Shown piece after piece: positions 6,893 to 16,008 of a stretch of 21,196 bases of DNA; the stretch's first letter is position 1, and each line of letters opens with the position of its first letter. The stretch comes from Paraglaciecola arctica (GTDB lineage: Bacteria; Pseudomonadota; Gammaproteobacteria; Enterobacterales; Alteromonadaceae): assembly GCA_003232445.1 (NCBI GenBank), contig QIJM01000197.1, positions 1 through 21,196 of the forward strand, given 5' to 3'. The notes below the pieces were generated by a model that was not told the DNA's origin, did not search any database, and saw only the letters and a program-made list of their open reading frames with translations. The position numbers and the translations under genes are program-made.

Positions 6893-9469
6893 ATGCCTAG
6901 TTATAAAAATAGGTCCTTGCTCATGACATTAGCGATCTTTATGATCGGTTTAGTCGGTTGCGGGGGTCAAGATACAAGTCTGAATGATTTTGGAGTCGAA
7001 TCTTCAACAATTCTAGTGTGTAAAACACCAGAAACAATTAACGCGGCAGGCACTGCCTGTGAATTAGTTATAAGCCAATGTAACTTTCCAGAAGTTGCTG
7101 ATGCCTTGGGCCTTTGTGTTGAATTCACAGGAGCTTGGCCTGACGGCGCAAATGATATCACCATGCCAGAGCCTGTTTATATGGCTCAAGCAAAAGACGG
7201 TGGTGGTTTTACTGAAGTAGTCTACTACTATAATCGTCCTGCAGCTGATTTTGATGGGTGGGGTTTACATGCATGGAACAATGCCGCTTGTGGTTCCTAT
7301 GCACAATTTGCTCTGCCTGACGGTGGCACCGACTGGGGTATACCTCTTGCGCCGCTAGGCGAAGACCCGAACTTTGGTCTTTATTGGGCTTTGGATTTAA
7401 TTGATAATCCTAATTGTTCAAATTTTATCCCTTACGATTTCGATGAAGGTTTACAAACCTCAGATTTATCAGTGGACTTTAGCTCTGCGGAAACCAACCC
7501 GACGGGTAATTTTTACATTCTGGCGCGCAACGAAACAGACCCATCAAATACCGGTGTCGTTTTCCCTTATCCGCGGACTTTTGAATCACTAATTGTACCA
7601 GGAGGCAGCACTGTGCCCACGGTCGAATGTGAGCTTCCGGAAGTACCAAATGCTGACTCTACAGAATGTTTGCCGCCTATTATTGGTGCGTTTGTCCCAG
7701 GTGAGGCTACCTTATATTTACGCGGCGGATTCAATGATTGGGGCACTGAGGAAAACCTAAACGACACTACTGCATTTCATTATGCTGACGGCGTTTATAC
7801 TGCCACTATGATGTTAATTCCGAATCCTGATGATGCAGAAGCTGGCGCTTATGACTTCAAGGTTGCTGATTTTGACTGGGCCGATGTGACTTCTTTTGGT
7901 GTCGCTCCCGGAACCGGTGAAGAACGCACTGTCATGCCAGGTGTTGCGATACCATTGTTGACAGGTAAGTTAGCTACAGAGGAAGATCGAGATGTTGAAG
8001 CTAATATTCGTATAGCGTTAGCAGAGGACATTAATTATCAGTTTACCATTAACGCTGCAGACCCTAGCGCACCCACGCTGACTATTGCTCAGACTCCATT
8101 ACCTTCGAATTTATATATTCGTGGCTCAATGAACAACATGGGTAATGATGAGGAAGGTAATTTCAGCCTTGCTTCTGGTGTTGGTGTGATGGGCTATCAA
8201 GGCGAGAATGTTTATAGTGGACGTTTAACACTTGAGGTTGGGGATCATACATTCCGGATTGCTGATGCAAATCTTACTGCGGAAAGTAACTTTGGTGCCT
8301 CTGCGGGTGACGAAGCCCTGCTGTTAAACAACAGTAAAACATTAATTGCTGGCGATGATAGCCAAATGTTGCAATTTGCCGTTACGGAAGCAGGGACATT
8401 CCTTATCTCGATGGACGTAACGGATCCGGCAGCCCCCGCTTTGGTTATTCGTAACTCAATTCCATATGATGCAACAGTTTATGTGCGTGGTGGTATGAAT
8501 GCTTGGGGACTGGATGATCCGATGGACTATGAAGGTGCGGGTATCTATACACGATCTATTCCACTTGAAGTCATGGATTATCAGTTCAAAGTAGCCTCGG
8601 AAGATTGGGCAACTGCAGATTTTGGTGCAACTGCCGGAGAAGAAGAAGTTGTTCTTGGTGAAACTAAAGTTATGGCATTTGCTGGCGAAAACATTCGCCT
8701 CGCTATTGCGGATGCAGGTGATTACCAATTCCATGTGGATGCAAATGAGCGCTTATCGCCAATACTTACGGTACGCAATTTAGATGCATTCAGCGAGTCT
8801 GAATTATTTGTTCGTGGCAGTATGAACGATTGGGGCGCTACTGATGGCATGACGTATGTAGGGAACGGAGTTTATCAGGCAGCCATCGCTCTGACCGCCG
8901 GTGATTATAACTTTAAAGTGGCGTCAGAAGATTGGGAAATAGCCAATTATGGTGGTATGCCGCCAGACGGTGAAATAACTACGTTAGATGCCGGATTTGT
9001 TGCTACGCCAGGTAATGATAGTGGCAATATTAGTATTACCATTGATTTAGATGGTACTTACTTGTTTTCTGCAGACGTGACAAATTTGCTTAATCCCACT
9101 ATTTACGTTTCTCCACAAGCTCGTTACGCAGATACTGCGGTGTTTGTGCGCGGCAGCATGAATGATTGGGGAGCTACGGATGAAATGGCGTTTGATGGGG
9201 TGGCTTCTTACTCAGTGGAGTTAGAGCTTGTAGCCGGAGATTACGCTTTTAAAGTTGCAGATGAGGATTGGGCTGTAATCAACTTTGGTTTTGCTGTCGA
9301 AGGTCAGGTATTGACACTAAGTCGGCCATTCGGTCTTACTCCAGGTGAAAATTCACAGAACATCAACCTTACCATTCCGGAAGCAGCAGACGGTACTTAC
9401 AGATTTGACTTCAAAATTGTAGACCCTGCGGCACCGGGGCTAACCGTTACACCGGTTGTGACACCGTAG
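6893..9469 (+). CDS. Alpha-glucan-binding lipoprotein with pullulanase-associated domain and five beta-sandwich repeats
   Basis: This 858-residue predicted surface lipoprotein has signal MPSYKNRSLLMTLAIFMIG with lipobox LVGC (Cys23, then Gly-Gly). Two short Cys-pair segments follow (Cys43/56 and 63/75). Residues about 108-227 (V-V-Y-Y-Y-N-R-P, D-G-W-G-L-H-A-W-N) form a bacterial pullulanase-associated (PUD/CBM41-like) domain. Another Cys pair (246/259) leads to five tandem repeats starting near 272, 405, 526, 635 and 746, each built as R-G-x-M-N-D-W-G ... Y-x-F-K-V-A-x-x-D-W ... F-G. There is no catalytic domain. The likely job is to hold starch or glycogen at the cell surface for the pullulanase next door, much as SusE/SusF do in Bacteroides; that is analogy. 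The start was chosen for GGAGAAG six bases upstream and the standard signal peptide; a TTG at 6794 would add 33 residues. Confidence 0.82.
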   Translation: MPSYKNRSLLMTLAIFMIGLVGCGGQDTSLNDFGVESSTILVCKTPETINAAGTACELVISQCNFPEVADALGLCVEFTGAWPDGANDITMPEPVYMAQAKDGGGFTEVVYYYNRPAADFDGWGLHAWNNAACGSYAQFALPDGGTDWGIPLAPLGEDPNFGLYWALDLIDNPNCSNFIPYDFDEGLQTSDLSVDFSSAETNPTGNFYILARNETDPSNTGVVFPYPRTFESLIVPGGSTVPTVECELPEVPNADSTECLPPIIGAFVPGEATLYLRGGFNDWGTEENLNDTTAFHYADGVYTATMMLIPNPDDAEAGAYDFKVADFDWADVTSFGVAPGTGEERTVMPGVAIPLLTGKLATEEDRDVEANIRIALAEDINYQFTINAADPSAPTLTIAQTPLPSNLYIRGSMNNMGNDEEGNFSLASGVGVMGYQGENVYSGRLTLEVGDHTFRIADANLTAESNFGASAGDEALLLNNSKTLIAGDDSQMLQFAVTEAGTFLISMDVTDPAAPALVIRNSIPYDATVYVRGGMNAWGLDDPMDYEGAGIYTRSIPLEVMDYQFKVASEDWATADFGATAGEEEVVLGETKVMAFAGENIRLAIADAGDYQFHVDANERLSPILTVRNLDAFSESELFVRGSMNDWGATDGMTYVGNGVYQAAIALTAGDYNFKVASEDWEIANYGGMPPDGEITTLDAGFVATPGNDSGNISITIDLDGTYLFSADVTNLLNPTIYVSPQARYADTAVFVRGSMNDWGATDEMAFDGVASYSVELELVAGDYAFKVADEDWAVINFGFAVEGQVLTLSRPFGLTPGENSQNINLTIPEAADGTYRFDFKIVDPAAPGLTVTPVVTP

Positions 9470-9490
9470 ATACTGTTTTATGAATGATCA

Positions 9491-9515
9491 GCCGCTCAAA
9501 AGAGCGGCTTTTTTT
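9491..9515 (+). terminator. Rho-independent terminator after glucan-binding lipoprotein
   Basis: A seven-pair GC-rich stem GCCGCTC/GAGCGGC with an AAAA loop is followed by seven T residues, 21 bases after the stop codon. It separates the lipoprotein from the pullulanase, implying that the latter has its own promoter. Confidence 0.92.
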
Positions 9516-9524
9516 ATGCAATTC

Positions 9525-9540
9525 TTGCATACGTATTCAA
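9525..9540. promoter_or_regulatory. Second operator-like palindrome upstream of pullulanase
   Basis: TTGCATACGTATTCAA is a 16-base inverted repeat with one mismatched pair. It shares the core ATACGTATTCA with the 24-bp palindrome at 6669-6692. It lies about 150 bases upstream of the pullulanase start and just after the preceding terminator, as expected for an operator of a co-regulated unit. Confidence 0.5.
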
Positions 9541-9640
9541 TGGGTTTCACCCTTTGTGTTGCTTTCTTTCCCTATCCAATACGCATATCCTGAATATTAA
9601 TTTAACAATAAATTAATATTTAATTAACCCTGTTAAATAA

Positions 9641-9669
9641 TTGTTATTCGATCTTGGTGTACATATTAA
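9641..9669 (+). promoter_or_regulatory. Possible sigma-70 promoter for pullulanase gene
   Basis: TTGTTA (9641-9646) and TATTAA (9664-9669) are separated by 17 bases; each matches the consensus at four of six positions. The implied transcription start leaves a leader of only about a dozen bases before the ATG at 9689, and the region is AT-rich enough for chance matches, so this is weak. Confidence 0.3.
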
Positions 9670-9688
9670 AATCACAAAAGGCTAGATT

Positions 9689-12600
9689 ATGTTCAGATTT
9701 TTTGTAAATTGCAAAGTGATAGCATTAGCGCTATTTACGATTTATTTGTCAGGTTGCAGCGGAAAAGAAACGAACTTTGTAACCTGTGCTGCAAATGAGG
9801 CACAAACGGCTAATGGCGATGCATGTGTTGCCATTCCTCCTCCTCCCCCATTAGTGTGTGTTTCACCACTTGTTCTTAATGATGCTGGCGACGCCTGCGT
9901 TGCACTGACTGTTGAAGACGCACCAGATCCGGTAGTAACAGCCGGATCCAATGAGGCTGTGTTATTTTATAATCGCCCTGATGGATTTTATGACGGTTGG
10001 GTTTTGCATTTGTGGAATGATGCACCTTGCCCTGACAGTGTTGTAACTGTAACAGAATGGCCAAATGGCCCATCAATTGCGGGAATTGATCCTAATTATG
10101 GCGGATATTTTATTATTCCACTATTAGAGGGCTTTTCCAGTTGCATGAATTTCATCGTACATGATGCAGATGGTAATAAAGATTTAAGTCAAGACGATCT
10201 CCAACTAAACCTATCGGGTGACCGCATGGGGTGGACCTTGTCTGGTGTATCTGACGTGTTTGAACAAGCTGTTTTTGGTGCTGATGGGGTTCCTTTGGAA
10301 GGTGCAGCTTTGCATTGGGTTACAGAGAATGCATTTGTCTGGGACATTGATACCACTAATGTTGCTGCGGTAAGACTCTACTACTCAGCGACTGGTGATA
10401 TGTCATTCTTGCCTGGAGAAGGTGTGGGTGATGAGAGTTTCATCGAGCTTGCTCTAGGTGGAACATTGGCTGATGACTCAGGTATAAATCCGACTCAATT
10501 AAGCTGGGAAGTACTTACCTCTGACATGGATGTAGCGGCTGCGAAATCGATGTTGAAGAATCAACTTATCGCAGTGGCGATGGATTCTAATGATGAGATT
10601 TTTGCTGCCACACGGGTGCAAACTGCTAAAGCGCTTGACGCTATCTATACTGCGGGAGATGCCGATGCTGATGAAGCAAATATAGGTATTTTCTACTCTG
10701 AGACTGGGATCACGCTGAATCTTTGGGCACCGACAGCACACAATGTTGAAGTAAGTGTCTATGATCAGGCAAAAACATTACAAAACAGCATAGCAATGAC
10801 TGAAGATCCAGCGACTGGTATATGGTCAGCAACGCTTGATACAAGCTTGGATCGCATGTTTTATCGTTATAATGTGACTGTCTATCATCCGCTTACCGAT
10901 TCTGTCAGTACAATCGAATCTACCGACCCTTATTCGGTCAGTCTGGCCACTAATGGGCGTTATTCTCAATTAGTTAATATGGCCGATGACGATCTTAAAC
11001 CTGAAGGTTGGGATAGTCATCTTGTACCCACGGTTGCTTACCCAGAAGATGCAGTAATATACGAAGGACATATTCGTGATTTCAGTGTGCGAGACGAATC
11101 AACCAGTGCAGCAAATCGCGGAAAATATATGGCTTTTACTGAAAGCGACTCTATTCCTGTACAGCACTTAAAGATGTTGCAAGAAGCAGGTTTAACACAT
11201 TTTCATATGTTACCAGTTAATGATATTGCCAGCATTGATGAAGATTCAAGCACACGAGTTAATTTAACCGACACAGTAGCTGATTTATGTGCGCTAAATA
11301 GCGGTGCGCCCGTTTGTGGTGTCGAAGACAATGCTGCGAGCCTAATTTCAGTGCTAGAAGGGTATGATCCTCAGTCGGACGATGCGCAGGCTTTAGTTAA
11401 CTCAATGCGTGACTTAGATAGTTTTAACTGGGGATATGATCCTCATCACTTCAATGCCCCTGAAGGCAGTTATTCAACCGATCCTGATGGTGTTGCACGT
11501 ATCATAGAAATGCGCGCCATGAACCAAGCATTACATCAGCTGGGTTTGCGGGTCATTATGGATAACGTCTATAACCACACTAACGCTTCAGGCGTAAGTC
11601 AAAATTCAGTGCTGGATAAAGTTGTCCCGGGTTATTACCACCGATACAATCAAACCAGCGGTAATATTGAACGATCTACCTGTTGTGATAACACCGCAAC
11701 GGAAAATCGTATGATGGCCAAGTTAGTGGTTGATTCACTGGTGTTGTGGGCAGAACAGTACAAGTTTGATGGTTTCCGTTTTGATTTGATGGGCCATTTG
11801 CCAAAAGAAGTAGTGTTAGCTGGGCGTGAAGCAGTGCGTGTTATCGATGAAGACACATACTTCTACGGAGAAGGCTGGAACTTTGGTGAAGTAGCGGGTG
11901 ATAGGCTGTTTATTCAGGCTCGCCAGGACAACATGGCCGGTACGGAAGTCGGTACCTTTAATGATCGTATTCGCGAAGCAGTTCGTGGTGGCGCATTGTT
12001 TAGTGGAGAGACTAATGACGGTGTGTTAAATGTCATGGACTCTAGCAAGGTTGGACTGGCAGGTACTTTGACCGACTATGTTTTTATAGACCGTAACGAT
12101 AATCAATCCACTGGCAGTAGCCAGGGTGCCTACGCAAGTGATCCTGCAGACATTATCAATTATGTTTCTGTGCATGATAATGAAACCCTTTGGGATCAGT
12201 TCAATTTAGTTCTACCAGCAGATATTTCTACTAGTAACAGGGTGAGGGCGCAGAACGTTGCGTTAGCGATACCAATGTTAAGTCAGGGCATTCCATTTTT
12301 CCATATGGGAGCTGATTTACTTCGTTCAAAATCGATGGATAGAAACACTTTTGATGCTGGTGATTGGTACAACTACATAGACTTCACTAAACAGACAAAC
12401 AACTGGGGAGTCGGGGTGCCTTTACTAGGCGAAAATGGCGGAAAAATTGATCAAATCCGTACTGCTCTTGCTGATATAGGCAGAGCACCAACAGCCACGG
12501 ATATAGACTTTGCGTCCTCAGTTTTTGTTGAATTGTTGCAGATCCGTTCAACTAACAAGTTGTTCAGATTGAACACCGCTGAAGACATTCAGGCTCGTTT

Positions 12601-13939
12601 GGGATTCCATACCGTAGGTGGTAGTCAAATCGGTGGTGTGATTGTTATGAGTATTGATGATGGAATTGGCTTGGTCGACCTTGATCCAGCAAATGATGCC
12701 GTTGTTGTGATGGTCAATGCGACGAGTTCTGAACAAGCACATACTGTGTCGACTGCAGCAGGTTTTGAATTACATTCAGTACAAGCCAATTCTGTCGATG
12801 CAAGTGTGCAAAGTGCTGCGTTTACTGCCGGTACTGACGAAGGAACCTTTACTGTTCCGGCTTATACTGTTGCAGTATTTGTGAAACCTCAAGGAGCTGA
12901 ACAGGGCAGTGGTTTGTCAGCATTTGTCACCACCGGTAACCCGGATGTGGCACCATATTCGGCTACGGTATTTTTGCGTGGTTCGATGAATGATTGGGCC
13001 GATCCACCGACACAGCCATTTAACTATGAAGGTGACAATACCTATAGTATTTCCGTGGATTTAACGGCTGATACTGAATACTTCTTCAAAGTTGCTAGCG
13101 CCGATTGGGCCGCAGTTAACTTCGGAGCCGATGTATCTGAGAATGCATTAGTTACTCAGGACGAAGCTAAAGTTTTGGTTGTTGGTAACGAAAATCTATC
13201 CTTTACGCCCACAGCAGGTGGCACGTATATATTCAATGTTGATGCATCCGATTCGGCCGTCCCGGTATTGATTGTTCGCAATGAAGAACCTTTCCAGGGT
13301 ACCCCCGTATATTTACGTGGCTCTATGAACGAATGGGGCATTACCGATCCTATGAGTTATAACGGTGATGGCATCTATTTTGTTGAAGTAGCCCTTGTAG
13401 CCGGAGACTATGCGTTTAAAGTTGCGTCAGAAGATTGGGCAACAGTCGATTATGGTCTTGGTGCTGACGTTACCGTTGGCAGCTATTTCAATGCTGTAGT
13501 GGGTGGCGATAATATCACTATGTCGATTGCCACTGATGGAAACTATGTTTTTTCCATTGATGCTATGGATATAAATTCACCGACCGTTTCGGTATTTGAA
13601 GCCGGAATGTATGGTGAGACGGATGTATTTGTACGTGGTTCATATAATGGCTGGGGAGCAGATGAGGCTATGAGCTTTGATGGTAGTTTCACTTATTCGC
13701 AGACATTAGAGCTGGATGCAGGTGAGTTAGCATTTAAAGTAGCTGATGCAGATTGGGCGATCGTTAATAAAGGCGCGAGTACCGAAGGTAATATACTTAC
13801 GTTTGGTCAACGATTGAGAACTGAAACTAATTCAGGCGGAGATTTGATCCTTGAAGTGCCTGCTGCAGGTATGTACCTGTTTGAACTGAAAGGTCCTGAT
13901 TCGGAGTTTCCAACCGTAACAGTTACCCCACAGCAATAA
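9689..13939 (+). CDS. Pullulanase-type alpha-1,6-glucosidase lipoprotein (GH13) with C-terminal repeats
   Basis: This 1416-residue debranching enzyme cleaves alpha-1,6 links in pullulan, starch or glycogen. A lipoprotein signal (lipobox LSGC, Cys23-Ser-Gly) is followed by two Cys-x12-Cys segments (33/46, 57/70) around a proline run, then a PUD/CBM41-like domain (about 88-195), an N2-like region, and a CBM48-type domain with L-N-L-W-A-P-T (about 340-430). The GH13 barrel has all four signatures: D-N-V-Y-N-H (625-630), G-F-R-F-D-L-M-G-H with nucleophile Asp699, Y-G-E-G-W-N-F with acid/base Glu728, and V-S-V-H-D-N with Asp830. N-W-G-Y-D-P upstream is diagnostic for pullulanases. Layout fits the PulA-like (TIGR02103) type. 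Unusual are three C-terminal repeats (starting near 1092, 1205 and 1310) of the kind found in the preceding lipoprotein. Anchoring in the outer membrane is predicted; no secretion genes are visible. AAAAGG lies about eight bases before the ATG. Confidence 0.95.
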   Translation: MFRFFVNCKVIALALFTIYLSGCSGKETNFVTCAANEAQTANGDACVAIPPPPPLVCVSPLVLNDAGDACVALTVEDAPDPVVTAGSNEAVLFYNRPDGFYDGWVLHLWNDAPCPDSVVTVTEWPNGPSIAGIDPNYGGYFIIPLLEGFSSCMNFIVHDADGNKDLSQDDLQLNLSGDRMGWTLSGVSDVFEQAVFGADGVPLEGAALHWVTENAFVWDIDTTNVAAVRLYYSATGDMSFLPGEGVGDESFIELALGGTLADDSGINPTQLSWEVLTSDMDVAAAKSMLKNQLIAVAMDSNDEIFAATRVQTAKALDAIYTAGDADADEANIGIFYSETGITLNLWAPTAHNVEVSVYDQAKTLQNSIAMTEDPATGIWSATLDTSLDRMFYRYNVTVYHPLTDSVSTIESTDPYSVSLATNGRYSQLVNMADDDLKPEGWDSHLVPTVAYPEDAVIYEGHIRDFSVRDESTSAANRGKYMAFTESDSIPVQHLKMLQEAGLTHFHMLPVNDIASIDEDSSTRVNLTDTVADLCALNSGAPVCGVEDNAASLISVLEGYDPQSDDAQALVNSMRDLDSFNWGYDPHHFNAPEGSYSTDPDGVARIIEMRAMNQALHQLGLRVIMDNVYNHTNASGVSQNSVLDKVVPGYYHRYNQTSGNIERSTCCDNTATENRMMAKLVVDSLVLWAEQYKFDGFRFDLMGHLPKEVVLAGREAVRVIDEDTYFYGEGWNFGEVAGDRLFIQARQDNMAGTEVGTFNDRIREAVRGGALFSGETNDGVLNVMDSSKVGLAGTLTDYVFIDRNDNQSTGSSQGAYASDPADIINYVSVHDNETLWDQFNLVLPADISTSNRVRAQNVALAIPMLSQGIPFFHMGADLLRSKSMDRNTFDAGDWYNYIDFTKQTNNWGVGVPLLGENGGKIDQIRTALADIGRAPTATDIDFASSVFVELLQIRSTNKLFRLNTAEDIQARLGFHTVGGSQIGGVIVMSIDDGIGLVDLDPANDAVVVMVNATSSEQAHTVSTAAGFELHSVQANSVDASVQSAAFTAGTDEGTFTVPAYTVAVFVKPQGAEQGSGLSAFVTTGNPDVAPYSATVFLRGSMNDWADPPTQPFNYEGDNTYSISVDLTADTEYFFKVASADWAAVNFGADVSENALVTQDEAKVLVVGNENLSFTPTAGGTYIFNVDASDSAVPVLIVRNEEPFQGTPVYLRGSMNEWGITDPMSYNGDGIYFVEVALVAGDYAFKVASEDWATVDYGLGADVTVGSYFNAVVGGDNITMSIATDGNYVFSIDAMDINSPTVSVFEAGMYGETDVFVRGSYNGWGADEAMSFDGSFTYSQTLELDAGELAFKVADADWAIVNKGASTEGNILTFGQRLRTETNSGGDLILEVPAAGMYLFELKGPDSEFPTVTVTPQQ

Positions 13940-13960
13940 TTTGGATTGGTATTTTATATA

Positions 13961-13985
13961 AGCCGCTCATTGAGCGGTTTTTTTT
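13961..13985 (+). terminator. Rho-independent terminator after pullulanase
   Basis: A stem CCGCTC/GAGCGG (13963-13968 with 13972-13977) with a three-base ATT loop is followed by eight T residues. The stem is almost the same as that of the terminator at 9491-9515. It isolates the glucan genes from the following SGNH gene. Confidence 0.9.
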
Positions 13986-14063
13986 ATTAAGTGAAAATAC
14001 AGTATTATGGAAGCTCGGTAGTAATTCGGTCGTTTCAGTTCAAATCAAGGTTGTTAGATAGTT

Positions 14064-15881
14064 ATGACAAATTCGCGTAGTAAATCGATAATTTTTTATG
14101 CTATTTCCATTTCAATTCCCTTTGTACTGTTATTTATTTTAGAGCTGGGATTAAGAGCAACTGAATACGGAACCGATTATCCCTTATTTATTCCAGCGAA
14201 GGCATTGCCAGGCTACATGCAACCCAATGAAAACGTCATAAATCGTTTTTTCCCAGCGCCGCAATTTGCCCCTAAAGTGAGTCCCGATACTCAATACTTC
14301 TTAGCCAACAAACCAAAAGACAGCTTTCGGATCGTGATCCAGGGGGGGTCTACCGCAGCAGGGTTTCCTTATGGTCGCTGGGGATCTTTGTCCGGTATGT
14401 TGCAACAGCGTTTCAAACGTTTATATCCAGAAAAAAATATTGAAATTATCAACACTGCAATGGCCTCAGTAAATACTTACACCTTGCTAGATTTTGTTGA
14501 CGAAATTATTCAAGTCAAGCCTGATTTGGTGCTCATTTATGCCGGACACAATGAATATCTTGGCGTGATGGGGGTAGGCTCTGCATTCGCTTCGAAAGGT
14601 GGAAGAGAGGTTACTTTACTTTACCTTAAACTGAAAAATCTCAAAATTTATCGCTTGGTAGAATCAGTTTACTACAAGATATTCACTTCAGACGTGACTG
14701 AAAAAACGGATGAACGTACCTTGATGGCAAAAGTTGCACGTGAAAAGGAGATTGCGTACGGGAGCGAGCTTTACCAACAAGGTTTACAACAATTTGAAGA
14801 AAATATGTCTTTGCTTCTGGATAAATATGCGAAGGCTGATATCCCAGTAGTACTAGGTAATTTAGTGAGCAATGAGCAAGATCAAATTCCATTCTCGGCG
14901 ATCAAAGAAATTGATGAGAAGTCTATTTTAGCCTGGCAGAACATGGATCTTACCGTGCGCCAAAAGAGACTAAAACAATTGGCTCCGTTCGCGTCCAGTT
15001 TGACTAATTCTGATAGCCAAAGTTTTTTCGAACTTGCTTATCATCATTACTTTATGGACGAACATGGCTTAGCGCAAAAATATTTCATTCAAGCTAAAGA
15101 CCTCGATTTACTAAGGTTTAGGGCACCTGAGGAATTTAATCAAATCATTCACAAGCTAAGTGCCAGACCATTAGTAACATTGGCAGATGTGCAGGCAAGA
15201 ATAAGGCAAGATACGCAAAATGGTATTATCGGCAATAAACATATTTTAGAACATTTGCATCCCAGCGCGAGGGGATATTTTATGCTTGCAGATGCATATG
15301 CGCAGCAAATAATCAGCAGTGAACGACTTGGTGTGAGCCGCGAAATATCACTTGAGAAAGCGTGGCAGGAAATGCCAATCACCCAGGCAGATAAACAATT
15401 TGGTGAATACAAAATAGCCAGGTTGACTTCAGATTACCCCTTTAGGTTGACGCCGGTTAAAGTAGCTAAACCCAGTGGAAATAGCATTGAGGGACAAGCG
15501 CTAAGGGATAGAATTGGCGGAGAAGATTGGTTAAGTCTAAACCGTAAATTACTCCCACTGTATCAAAGAGCGAAAAATCTATCAGAGGCGGCACTCATAT
15601 CTGGATTACTTGCTGATGCCTTACCCAATAATTACAATTTGTCCTACATTGCTGGTCTGACATATAAAAAAGCTAAAAACTTACCCATTTCCTTGTATTA
15701 CTTAAATCGTGCTTTAAAAATGAAACCAGCGAGTATTAGCGGCAATTTATCAATAGCTCAGAACTACTTTTTAATGGGCCAAACTGAAAAAAGCATGCAG
15801 CATTTGGAGTTTGTTAAAAAAAATAAACCAGACCACCCAGCGATTGACAGATTGATTGAAACGGTCGCTAAACAACGTTGA
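14064..15881 (+). CDS. Membrane-anchored SGNH/GDSL-hydrolase-like protein with TPR repeats (copy 1)
   Basis: This 605-residue protein has one N-terminal membrane helix (about 9-28), so the body should be periplasmic. The SGNH fold is recognised by Q-G-G-S-T-A-A-G (Ser96, block I), N-T-A-M-A-S-V-N-T (130-138, block II-like), I-Y-A-G-H-N-E-Y-L-G (Asn163, block III) and L-E-H-L-H-P (His399, block V). The acid of the usual D-x-x-H is replaced by Glu396. TPR-like helices occur near 325-350 and again at about 510-600. These enzymes usually remove or transfer acyl groups on glycans or lipids; the substrate here is unknown. It is clearly paralogous to the protein encoded on the opposite strand at 16009-17784, and both lie beside the carbamoyltransferase/SxtJ/DUF5989 genes, a combination I recall from other proteobacteria. 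A terminator separates it from the pullulanase. No strong ribosome-binding site is visible. Confidence 0.8.
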   Translation: MTNSRSKSIIFYAISISIPFVLLFILELGLRATEYGTDYPLFIPAKALPGYMQPNENVINRFFPAPQFAPKVSPDTQYFLANKPKDSFRIVIQGGSTAAGFPYGRWGSLSGMLQQRFKRLYPEKNIEIINTAMASVNTYTLLDFVDEIIQVKPDLVLIYAGHNEYLGVMGVGSAFASKGGREVTLLYLKLKNLKIYRLVESVYYKIFTSDVTEKTDERTLMAKVAREKEIAYGSELYQQGLQQFEENMSLLLDKYAKADIPVVLGNLVSNEQDQIPFSAIKEIDEKSILAWQNMDLTVRQKRLKQLAPFASSLTNSDSQSFFELAYHHYFMDEHGLAQKYFIQAKDLDLLRFRAPEEFNQIIHKLSARPLVTLADVQARIRQDTQNGIIGNKHILEHLHPSARGYFMLADAYAQQIISSERLGVSREISLEKAWQEMPITQADKQFGEYKIARLTSDYPFRLTPVKVAKPSGNSIEGQALRDRIGGEDWLSLNRKLLPLYQRAKNLSEAALISGLLADALPNNYNLSYIAGLTYKKAKNLPISLYYLNRALKMKPASISGNLSIAQNYFLMGQTEKSMQHLEFVKKNKPDHPAIDRLIETVAKQR

Positions 15882-16008
15882 AGAAAATTCATCAATTTTT
15901 TTAGTTACTGTAAGTAGATTGCTGCCTTTTGGTATGTGTGTTTTAGCTCCCTAAATAAATCAATTCCACAGTAGTAGGGATGTGTATGAGTATTAAGGTA
16001 CTGCGATT

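Noticed and set aside
8456..8734. Minus-strand open frame of 92 codons opposite the repeat region, and similar antisense frames elsewhere
   Set aside because: These lie wholly inside strongly supported genes, show no family motifs or start context, and reflect codon bias of the coding strand.
7708..9460. Tandem DNA repeats as a satellite or CRISPR-like array
   Set aside because: The periodicity comes from protein repeats in a continuous frame; DNA identity is partial and there are no spacers.
15948..15980. TCCCTA/TAGGGA inverted repeat between the convergent SGNH genes as a terminator
   Set aside because: The six-pair stem has a 21-base loop and no T tract, so it is likely chance.
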